Assembly: GCA_946411385.1 (NCBI GenBank)
Contig: CAMKDV010000005.1
Coordinates: 145,439 to 209,438 of the forward strand
Reading direction: 5' to 3'
DNA length: 64,000 nucleotides
From: an uncultured Bacteroidales bacterium
GTDB lineage: Bacteria > Bacteroidota > Bacteroidia > Bacteroidales > Paludibacteraceae
This document shows, piece by piece, positions 7,547 to 14,141 of this stretch (positions are counted from its first letter, which is position 1; each line of letters begins with the position of its first letter). Position numbers and translations under genes: made by a program. Under the pieces are notes generated by a model, which saw only the letters and a list, made by a program, of their open reading frames with translations, searched no databases and was not told the origin of the DNA.

Positions 7547-7742
7547 GAAATGTAATTGATTGATTTAATGTCTTGTGATGATTGTAAACTTGTTCCCTTT
7601 CGTTCACCGAAGGGAACAAGCTTACACATGACTTGTGCGAGAAATCCGTTGACCCTTTTGACCCTTTGACCTTTTCATTCGGGCATTCATCTTCGTCCGT
7701 TACGTTCAAATCGTATTTGGACAATTGGTGTCCTGTGCTCGC
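7547..7742. repeat. Direct repeat copy B (196 bp)
   Basis: Same length as copy A, starting at the matching AAATGTA and ending at the matching GTGCTCGC. Spacing from copy A is 446 bp. The flanks differ on the right side. Confidence 0.85.
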
Positions 7743-7832
7743 AAGCATGCAATGGAATGGATGATGCAACTCGCGACAGACGGCGCGAGCATAGAACATT
7801 TTTTGAAACTCTATGTGAGAAAAACAACGACT

Positions 7833-7898
7833 TTGAGAATTTTTTCACCGCAGATTGAGAATTTTTCTTGCATATGTTGAGAATTTTTTGTTTCTTTA
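7833..7898. repeat. Three iteron-like repeats with exact 22-bp spacing
   Basis: TTGAGAATTTTT starts at 7833, 7855 and 7877, a perfect 22-bp period (two helical turns). The spacers differ in sequence. Such phasing is typical of binding sites for a replication initiator or repressor. Confidence 0.55.
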
Positions 7899-7920
7899 CT
7901 GCTGAATTAATGTATGGTCA

Positions 7921-7982
7921 AGCCTGTTCCTTTTGGCATATAAAAAGGAAATAATCGTGCCCTTTAGGGCTAAGAACAGGCT
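7921..7982. repeat. Three-way-junction palindrome, copy 3
   Basis: AGCCTGTTC (7921-7929) pairs with GAACAGGCT (7974-7982), 9 bp. Inside are a CTTTT/AAAAG hairpin and GCCCTTTAGGGC (7959-7970). The layout is like that of the element in front of the integrase, though the sequence differs. A partial copy lacking the second hairpin lies at about 7063-7094. Confidence 0.6.
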
Positions 7983-8332
7983 GAAAAATGTAATGGCAAT
8001 ATTGGCAATATTGGCAATATCGCCATTATTGCCACTTTCGCCAGTGCAATTTTTTATGTGCCTACATTGTTTTCTTACGCGTTTGCGGTTTGTCTTTTGT
8101 GTTTATTTGCTTTTGAGTGTTTTGCTCGTAGAGTGGTGATAATTGATGACAAAAACTATCCGAAAGTTCACTTTCGAGGAGTTTTTGACGGCAATTAGCA
8201 CAAGTAGCGAAGCTACAAAACACTCAAAAGGGTTTTGTTTGTTTTTTTTCTAACTTTATCGCAACAGTACTAATATTGAATAATATTTTTGGGTTAATTT
8301 TTGGGTAATTTTGGACAAACAACAACCCAATA

Positions 8333-8357
8333 GTATTATATACTACGTATATAATAC
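8333..8357. repeat. AT-rich perfect inverted repeat
   Basis: GTATTATATAC (8333-8343) and GTATATAATAC (8347-8357) pair fully around a 3-base loop, in a very AT-rich stretch (8260-8410). It could be an operator or part of a DNA-unwinding element. Confidence 0.5.
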
Positions 8358-8750
8358 AGAAATAAAAAACGTTAGTTATTGGTTAGATATTGGTTGTATA
8401 TTTGTTGATTATTACCAGAGGCAATACCTATCTTGATCGGACTCTCAACTACTCTTCATCCGCGGCCCATTTCCCTTCCATTTCCACTCCATTATCGGCC
8501 CGTTTCCACTCCATTATCTACGGAATCCTAGACTTTACCCACACCCTAAAGACCCCCGCAAGACCCCATCTACATCGTTTGATAGGTCAAATGTCATCTG
8601 ACGAAGTTTTGTGCATGTCGCTGTGTCGCTCTTGTCGCTCTTTGCTATCTTTCTGATACTTTGTATTATATGCAGCAAAATATCCTATAAAAACAGCGAC
8701 ACAGCGACAACAGCGTCACCAATATTTTCAAAATAAGTCTGAAAAATTCG

Positions 8751-9515
8751 TTATCCTTGGCTAAAGACATCCATGCCAAAGGCGCGGGAGAGGGCATCGC
8801 CGCGGAGGATAGCGGCAGGGGTGTCGAGGAGGATGCCTTGCTGCGGAGGGAACATGAGCAGCACCTGATCGGCGGTGCGGAGAGCCAGATCGAGTTCGTG
8901 GGTGGAGATGAGGATAGTCTTCTGCTGCTCGTGGGCGATGCGCTGCAAGAGGTTGAGCGTCTTGATACGCGAGGGAAGGTCGAGGTGGGCGGTAGGTTCG
9001 TCGAGCAGGATGACCGGCGTCTGTTGAGCCAATGCTTTGGCAATGAGGATGCGTTGCTTCTCGCCGTCGGAATGGTCGTTGTAGAACGTGTCCGCCAGTT
9101 CGGCTACGCCCACCTGCTGCATAGCATCGTTGACGATGCGATGGTCGGCGGCGCTGAGCGTACCGAGGAAAGAGGTGTATGGATAGCGCCCCATGGCCAC
9201 CACATCGCGCACGGTAGCACTCTCGACGCTGAGGCGCTCGGTAAGGACGAGGGCGAGGAGCTGCGCTGTTTGTGAGCTATCGCTGTTAGTGAGCTGGCGC
9301 TGTTGATGAGCTGCGCTGTTGGTGAGCTGCGTTGTTAGACTATAGGAGCCACTGAGAGGCGGCTGGAGGTTGGCAAGGGTGCGGAGGAGAGTGGATTTAC
9401 CGCAGCCGTTGGCGCCCAACAGGGCAGTAAGCGTGCCATCGGCAAGCGTGAAAGAGAGGTCGTGCTGGATGACACGACTGCCGTAACCGATGGATATGTT
9501 CTCGCACTTGATCAT
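8751..9515 (-). CDS. ABC transporter ATP-binding protein, iron-siderophore/heme type
   Basis: A cytoplasmic ATPase of the FecE/BtuD type, which powers uptake of chelated iron or cobalamin with a membrane permease. Counting from ATG 9515 (254 residues): Walker A GANGCGKST at 34-42, a signature-like SDGE at 149-152, Walker B VILLDEP at 168-174 and a switch His in STHELD. The signature usually starts with Leu but here reads HSDGE. Residues about 57-86 (QLTNSAAHQQRQLTNS) come from an in-frame tandem DNA repeat and are not part of the normal fold. A TTG at 9530 would add five residues. It lies 31 bases after the murF-alr stop. No permease or binding protein is adjacent. Confidence 0.85.
   Translation of the reverse strand: MIKCENISIGYGSRVIQHDLSFTLADGTLTALLGANGCGKSTLLRTLANLQPPLSGSYSLTTQLTNSAAHQQRQLTNSDSSQTAQLLALVLTERLSVESATVRDVVAMGRYPYTSFLGTLSAADHRIVNDAMQQVGVAELADTFYNDHSDGEKQRILIAKALAQQTPVILLDEPTAHLDLPSRIKTLNLLQRIAHEQQKTILISTHELDLALRTADQVLLMFPPQQGILLDTPAAILRGDALSRAFGMDVFSQG
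9262..9342. repeat. Imperfect 16-17-bp tandem repeat inside the ABC ATPase gene
   Basis: About four and a half units of the form CTGCGCTGTTNGTGAG follow each other. They keep the frame of the ATPase and encode the Gln/Thr/Ser-rich insert. Confidence 0.7.
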
Positions 9516-9546
9516 GGGTAGCTCAGCCAATCATGGCAGACAGCCT

Positions 9547-11424
9547 TTATTCGTAGTAATACACACGTTGCACACGGCGGGAAACGGAGGTAAGCACCTC
9601 GTAGGGGATAGTACCGAGCCGGTCGGAGAGTTCCTGCAGGGGCAAACGCTCGCCGAATACCTCGACGATATCGCCAATCTGGGCATCCGTGCCCGTAACA
9701 TCAACCATAGCCTGGTCCATGCACACATTACCTACGACGGGACAGCGCTGCCCGCGCACGATGACCTCACCGCCATAATTGGAGAAGCGCCGGTCGAAAC
9801 CGTCGGCATAGCCGATAGGGATGACCGCAATCAGCCGGTCTTCGCTGAGCGTGGTATGGCGTCCGTAGCCGATAGTCTCACCCGCCTTGACGGTCTTGAC
9901 GGAGAGGATGGTTGTTTGCAGCGAGCAGACGTTGCGCAGGCTGTTTCCGGCAAACGAGATGCCGTACATGCCGATACCCAGGCGGCACATGTCGAACTGG
10001 TAATCGGCAAAGCGCTCGATACCGGCAGAATTGCATATATGGCGCATAATCGGATAATCCAGCTGGCTTTGCAGCGCCTCGGCGCAACCGGTGAAATAGC
10101 TTATCTGCTGCAAGGTGAACGCATCGAACTGCGCTTCGTCGCTACCCGCCAGATGGCTGAACACGGAGCGCACTTTGACGGCACGGGTGCTATGCAGCCT
10201 TTGGGTGAGACGGATCATCTCCTCGCGGTAGAAGCCCAGCCGGTGCATGCCCGAATCGATCTTGATATGGATAGGTACGTCCTCCAGACCTTTCTCGGTA
10301 GCGGCAGTGATGACCTGCTCCAATGAGGCAAACGAATAGACGTTCGGCTCAAGGTTGTTCTCCAGAATAAGATTCATGGCCGCCACCTCGGGATCCATGA
10401 TGATGATGGGCAGCGTGACGCCTGCTTTGCGCAGCTCGACACCTTCGTCCGCCACGGCGACAGCCAGATAGTCGGCTACCTTCGCCTGCTGCAGCGCTTT
10501 GCTTACCTCCACGCTGCCTGCTCCGTAGGCAAACGCCTTGACCATGCACGTCAGGCGCGTGGACGGACGCAGCATCCGGCGAAAGGTGCGCACGTTATCC
10601 GTCAGGGCCGACAGGTTGACGCGCATGACGGTCTCGTGGGTCTGCCGCAGGATGCGCCGGCTGATTGTATCTTCATCGTACCCAAGCGCGCGCATGACGG
10701 CTGCGCAGGTGCGCACATTCTGATGCATAGGATCCTCTATCACCTTCGGGCAACGGGCGAACAGCTGCATCTTCTCGGCTCGCTTGGCTTCCAGGTTGGG
10801 GAAGTTCTCGCCATGCTCCTCGCCGATGAAAGTTACGACGCCGATGGTAGGACGGATGATAGGTTCGAGCCGTGCCATCTCGCCGGGCATGGAGATGCCT
10901 GCCTCGAAGATGGCAAGATTGGTCTGATCGTTCATCTGCCATACGGAGAGCGGTACGCCTATCTGCGAATTGTAGGACTTAGGCGAGCGGACGATGCAGT
11001 AATCATCCTTGAGCAGCTCGTAGAGCCACTCTTTGACGACGGTCTTGCCGTTGGAGCCTGTGATGCCGATGACGGGCACATCGTAGAGCGAGCGCTTGTA
11101 TGCCGCCAGACGCTGCAATGCAGCCAGCGTATCATCCACCACAAGAAAAGTGGCATCGGGCATAGAAGCCTGCTCACCGGCAGCCGACAGACTGCTGACA
11201 GCGAACATGCGCACATCCCGGGCGTAAAGATCAGGGATATAGCGTGCGCCGTCGTTCTTGCAGGTACGCAGGGCAAAGAACAGCGTACCGGCAGCTTCGG
11301 GAGCCAGGGACGAACCTAACAACCGGCTATCGGTAAGCAGATAACGGACATCAAGAGAGGAGAGTAGGGCAGCCGAACCTCGGAGGTCGGCATGCATGGC
11401 TTGGATAACTTCGGACAGTTGCAT
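9547..11424 (-). CDS. MurF-Alr fusion (alanine racemase with a shortened MurF half)
   Basis: Bacteroidota commonly fuse UDP-MurNAc-tripeptide:D-Ala-D-Ala ligase to alanine racemase, which makes the D-Ala it uses. From ATG 11424 the protein has 625 residues. Residues 1-265 are MurF-like, with GSNGKT at 123-128 and EAGISMPGE at 174-182. From about 266 a complete racemase follows: PLP lysine in VKAFAYGAGS, catalytic Tyr in IGYGRH, and the usual C-terminus. MurF alone is normally about 450 residues, so most of its C-terminal domain and part of its central domain are missing. The racemase half should work; the ligase half probably does not. An upstream in-frame extension runs through the tRNA gene and is not real. 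Confidence 0.9.
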   Translation of the reverse strand: MQLSEVIQAMHADLRGSAALLSSLDVRYLLTDSRLLGSSLAPEAAGTLFFALRTCKNDGARYIPDLYARDVRMFAVSSLSAAGEQASMPDATFLVVDDTLAALQRLAAYKRSLYDVPVIGITGSNGKTVVKEWLYELLKDDYCIVRSPKSYNSQIGVPLSVWQMNDQTNLAIFEAGISMPGEMARLEPIIRPTIGVVTFIGEEHGENFPNLEAKRAEKMQLFARCPKVIEDPMHQNVRTCAAVMRALGYDEDTISRRILRQTHETVMRVNLSALTDNVRTFRRMLRPSTRLTCMVKAFAYGAGSVEVSKALQQAKVADYLAVAVADEGVELRKAGVTLPIIIMDPEVAAMNLILENNLEPNVYSFASLEQVITAATEKGLEDVPIHIKIDSGMHRLGFYREEMIRLTQRLHSTRAVKVRSVFSHLAGSDEAQFDAFTLQQISYFTGCAEALQSQLDYPIMRHICNSAGIERFADYQFDMCRLGIGMYGISFAGNSLRNVCSLQTTILSVKTVKAGETIGYGRHTTLSEDRLIAVIPIGYADGFDRRFSNYGGEVIVRGQRCPVVGNVCMDQAMVDVTGTDAQIGDIVEVFGERLPLQELSDRLGTIPYEVLTSVSRRVQRVYYYE

Positions 11425-11452
11425 GGCGATAAAATAGACCTTTAGCAATACT

Positions 11453-11485
11453 AAAGGCGGTGCGTCAGAACTGACACACCGCCTT
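11453..11485 (-). terminator. Terminator after tRNA-Arg
   Basis: GGCGGTGTGTCAG and CTGACGCACCGCC form a long stem on the minus strand, followed by TTT. It lies 7 bases past the tRNA 3' end and before the murF-alr start. Confidence 0.7.
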
Positions 11486-11491
11486 GTTTTG

Positions 11492-11565
11492 TGATCCATG
11501 CAGGATTCAAACCTGCAACCCCCACATCCGTAGTGTGGTACTCTATTCAGTTGAGCTAATGGACC
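11492..11565 (-). tRNA. tRNA-Arg (anticodon ACG)
   Basis: A full cloverleaf of 74 bases can be drawn: acceptor GGTCCAT/ATGGATC (one G-T pair), D stem GCTC/GAGT, anticodon stem CCACA/TGTGG with loop CTACGGA (anticodon ACG), T stem GCAGG/CCTGC with loop TTTGAAT, and discriminator A. The 3' CCA is not encoded. It reads CGT/CGC arginine codons through inosine at the wobble base. A consensus promoter lies just upstream. Confidence 0.95.
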
Positions 11566-11587
11566 CTCGCTTTCGCAAAAGCGGGTG

Positions 11588-11619
11588 CAAAGGTACAACA
11601 TTTTTTTGAAATATGCAAA
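11588..11619 (-). promoter_or_regulatory. Promoter of tRNA-Arg
   Basis: On the minus strand TTTG (11616-11619), 20 bases, then TACCTTTG (11588-11595), a full consensus match. Confidence 0.8.
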
Positions 11620-11696
11620 TTTTCGGGTGAAAATTGCAAGAGAAATGAACAAAATCGAATATCTATATGACAAAATAAAGGGGTTTGAACGGAATA

Positions 11697-11728
11697 TTTG
11701 GAAATATGAGAAAATATTTGTATCTTTG
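11697..11728 (+). promoter_or_regulatory. Promoter of the sigma-54-type regulator gene
   Basis: TTTG (11697-11700), 20 bases, TATCTTTG (11721-11728), 24 bases before the ATG. Confidence 0.8.
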
Positions 11729-11752
11729 TAGCCGATTTAGAAAACCGACACG

Positions 11753-12964
11753 ATGACGACGCAAGAGTTACAAAATATCAAGTCCCGTTTTGGCATCATA
11801 GGCGGTTCGCCGCTGCTGGATAGGGCCATCGAGGTGGCAGCCCAGGTGGCAGTGACCGACCTGAGTGTGCTGGTGACGGGTGAGTCGGGCGTAGGCAAGG
11901 AGCATTTTCCGCAGATCATCCACGCCTGCTCGCCGCGCAAGCATGCCAAGTATTTTGCCGTGAACTGCGGTGCCATACCCGAAGGAACGATTGACAGCGA
12001 GCTGTTCGGCCATGTGAAGGGCGCCTATACGGACGCGCGTGCCGAGCGGAAAGGCTATTTTGAGGAAGCCAACGGCGGAACGCTGTTTCTGGACGAGGTA
12101 GGCGAGCTACCCCTGCCCACGCAGGCACGACTGCTGCGCGTGCTGGAGACAGGCGAGTTCATCCGCATGGGTTCGTCGGAAGTGCAGAAGACATCCGTAC
12201 GCGTGGTGGCAGCCACCAATCTGGACATGAAGCGCGCCATAGCTGAAGGGCGCTTCCGCGAGGACCTGTATTACCGCCTGAATGCCGTAGAAATACGCGT
12301 ACCCGCGCTGCGCGAACGGAAAGATGATATACCCCTGCTGTTCCGCAAGTTCGTAGCCGACTTCACCGACCGCTACCGCATGCCGCGCATCCAGCTGACC
12401 GAGGAAGCGACACAGATGCTGAAGAGCTACTACTGGTACGGCAACGTGCGCCAGCTCAAGAACGTAGCGGAGCAGATATGTATACTGGAACAGCGACGCG
12501 AGATCACGGCGGAAGCCTTGGAGCACTACCTGCCGCAGAACGAACAGGTACAGCAGCTTACTCTGTTCGGTCAGACCACGAGCCGCAACACCGGTGACCA
12601 CTACATGAACGAGAGAGAACTGCTGTACAAAGTGCTGTTCGACATGAAAAAAGACATAGCCGAACTCAAGCAGCAGATGGCTGTAGCTACGAAAGGTGCG
12701 GCAGTAAGCATGCCGCCTGCAAACATCCGCCACGATGCGGAAGTGGTACAGGCACAAGAGGTGCTGGATGCCGAAGAAGTACGTGAGCCGGAGGTAGTGG
12801 TGAACGAACCGGTACACCATGAGCCGCAGACCGTAGGCAGCATGGAGGAAGAGATGATACGCAAAGCGCTGGAGCGCCATGACGGCAACCGCAAGGAAGC
12901 TGCCGCCGAACTGGGTATCAGCGAGCGGACGCTATACAGACGACTAAAAGAAGCCTCTTTATAA
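11753..12964 (+). CDS. Sigma-54-type enhancer-binding regulator without receiver domain
   Basis: This 403-residue AAA+ activator remodels RNA polymerase carrying sigma-54. The central domain starts almost at the N-terminus: Walker A GESGVGKE (about 43-50), the loop GAYTDA in place of the usual GAFTGA, Walker B GGTLFLDE, an R-finger region (FREDLYYRLN) and sensor II. After a linker rich in Glu and Val, the C-terminus is a Fis-type helix-turn-helix (NRKEAAAELGISERTLYRRL). No phospho-receiver is present, so control must come through binding partners or level. The order regulator-lptE-secG is usual in Bacteroidota. Its own promoter is of the housekeeping type. Confidence 0.88.
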   Translation: MTTQELQNIKSRFGIIGGSPLLDRAIEVAAQVAVTDLSVLVTGESGVGKEHFPQIIHACSPRKHAKYFAVNCGAIPEGTIDSELFGHVKGAYTDARAERKGYFEEANGGTLFLDEVGELPLPTQARLLRVLETGEFIRMGSSEVQKTSVRVVAATNLDMKRAIAEGRFREDLYYRLNAVEIRVPALRERKDDIPLLFRKFVADFTDRYRMPRIQLTEEATQMLKSYYWYGNVRQLKNVAEQICILEQRREITAEALEHYLPQNEQVQQLTLFGQTTSRNTGDHYMNERELLYKVLFDMKKDIAELKQQMAVATKGAAVSMPPANIRHDAEVVQAQEVLDAEEVREPEVVVNEPVHHEPQTVGSMEEEMIRKALERHDGNRKEAAAELGISERTLYRRLKEASL

Positions 12965-12979
12965 AACAAACCCGACAGC

Positions 12980-13516
12980 ATGATGAGAGGTATACGGACA
13001 AGCATAAGCAGGGTAGTGGGGATAGCAGTAATCCTTGCGACGATGGCAATACTGCCGTCGTGCCTGATAACGTACCGCTTCAACGGTGCGAGCATCGATT
13101 ATACGAAGACGCAATCCATCTCGATAGCCGACTTCCCCAACAATGCCGCGCTGGTCAATCCGAACCTGTCGACCAACCTGAGTGAAGGTATACGCGACAT
13201 CTATTCTCGCCAGACCAGGTTGCAAGTGCTGCGCAAAGGCGGCGATCTGGAGCTGGAAGGTGAGATAACCGACTACGCCCTGACGCCTATGGCCATATCG
13301 GCAGACAACCTGTCGGCAGAAACCAAACTGACGGTAACCGTGAAAGTACGGTTCACCAACAACAAGAGTCCCGAAGAGAGTTTTGAGAAGACCTACTCAG
13401 CCTATCAGACCTTCGATTCGTCACAACTGCTGAGCGATGTGCAGGACGAACTATGCTCGCAGATGATCACCGAGATTGCCGAGAGCATTTATAACGATAC
13501 CGTGGCAAAGTGGTAA
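12980..13516 (+). CDS. lptE: LptE-like LPS-assembly lipoprotein
   Basis: This 178-residue outer-membrane lipoprotein is the Bacteroidota form of LptE, which plugs LptD and helps deliver LPS to the cell surface. The signal peptide ends in a lipobox LPSC (Cys at about residue 28), followed by TYRFNGASIDY, the family's usual opening. The rest is a compact alpha/beta domain with ELEGEITDYALTPM. It starts 15 bases after the regulator stop, so both are probably one transcript. ATG 12983 is an equal alternative start. Confidence 0.85.
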   Translation: MMRGIRTSISRVVGIAVILATMAILPSCLITYRFNGASIDYTKTQSISIADFPNNAALVNPNLSTNLSEGIRDIYSRQTRLQVLRKGGDLELEGEITDYALTPMAISADNLSAETKLTVTVKVRFTNNKSPEESFEKTYSAYQTFDSSQLLSDVQDELCSQMITEIAESIYNDTVAKW

Positions 13517-13573
13517 GCAAAGGCATAAAAAAGAGGCACAAACGAAACAATTTTGCAGAAAAATGCAAAATAA

Positions 13574-13605
13574 TTTGGAAATATCAGAAAAAAGTTGTAT
13601 CTTTG
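13574..13605 (+). promoter_or_regulatory. Promoter of secG
   Basis: TTTG (13574-13577), 20 bases, TATCTTTG (13598-13605). The leader up to the secG ATG is about 90 bases. Confidence 0.8.
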
Positions 13606-13698
13606 TAGGCTTTTTATGCGGCAACGGGTAAAACCGGTGTTCGGTATGCCTCAAAAAGCGCGCAGAAAGCGAGATAACGAAAATAAAATTATAAGAAT

Positions 13699-14028
13699 AT
13701 GTATACATTATTTATCACACTGATTATTATTGCATCCATCCTGCTGGTATTGCTGGTATTGATCCAGAACAGCAAAGGTGGAGGTTTGGCAGCTGATTTT
13801 GCAGGAGGCAACCAGGTGATGGGTGCTCCGAAGACCGCCGATTTTCTTGAGAAAACCACTTGGACGCTGGTGGGCATCATCGCCTTCCTGAGCATCCTGG
13901 CCGTAGGCGTACATAAGAGCCAGCAGCGCAACGCCCTGCACGAGGGTGAGAGCGCCATTGCCAATCAGGTACAGGACGCTGCTTCCGAGCAGCAGGCTGC
14001 TACCGCTACTCCTGATTTTGGCGAATAA
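13699..14028 (+). CDS. secG: Preprotein translocase subunit SecG
   Basis: SecG is a small inner-membrane part of the SecYEG channel that assists protein export. The 109 residues show two transmembrane helices (about 3-22 and 53-72) and the conserved loop between them, QNSKGGGLAADF, plus GxxxxMGAxxxxxFLEKxTW. The C-terminal tail is polar and variable, as usual in this phylum. It has its own promoter and a strong terminator. Confidence 0.95.
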   Translation: MYTLFITLIIIASILLVLLVLIQNSKGGGLAADFAGGNQVMGAPKTADFLEKTTWTLVGIIAFLSILAVGVHKSQQRNALHEGESAIANQVQDAASEQQAATATPDFGE

Positions 14029-14072
14029 GCCGTAACGCGCCAACCTATCGTCTGCACAACGCAGACAGGCAT

Positions 14073-14109
14073 AAGAGAAGAGGTCACCCAATCGGTGACC
14101 TCCTCTTTT
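14073..14109. terminator. Bidirectional terminator between secG and recQ
   Basis: GAGGTCACC (14080-14088) pairs with GGTGACCTC (14094-14102), with A-rich and T-rich flanks on both sides, so it can serve both converging genes. Confidence 0.8.
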
Positions 14110-14141
14110 GGATACAGACTATCCGATGCAAACGGACAGGA

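Larger units (their letters stand above)
7001..8750. other. Gene-poor, repeat-rich accessory region
   Basis: About 1.75 kb without a protein gene I can support. It holds two 196-bp direct copies, three related palindromic elements, a 22-bp-phased triplet, 9-bp GGCAATATT tandem units (about 7990-8030), AT-rich palindromes (8161-8357) and, near 8640-8715, short GCGACACAGCGAC-type tandem and inverted repeats. The base composition and AT-rich stretches differ sharply from the core genome that begins at 8751. It may be the decayed control or origin region of an integrated element. Confidence 0.7.

Noticed and set aside
6967..7799. Two similar minus-strand frames of 103 and 88 codons in the duplicated region
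   Set aside because: The differences between copies that I can see all change amino acids, the ends of the frames are unrelated, and no ribosome site is seen.
8390..8656. An 88-codon plus-strand frame
   Set aside because: It runs through low-complexity repeats, has no ribosome site and no recognisable motif.
10636..11319. Frames of up to 278 codons opposite murF-alr, recQ, gdhA and the sensor genes
   Set aside because: They are antisense shadows of GC-rich coding regions with no conserved motif or ribosome site.
11425..11673. N-terminal extension of the MurF-Alr protein
   Set aside because: It reads through the tRNA-Arg gene, its terminator and promoter; ATG 11424 starts at the conserved beginning of the protein.
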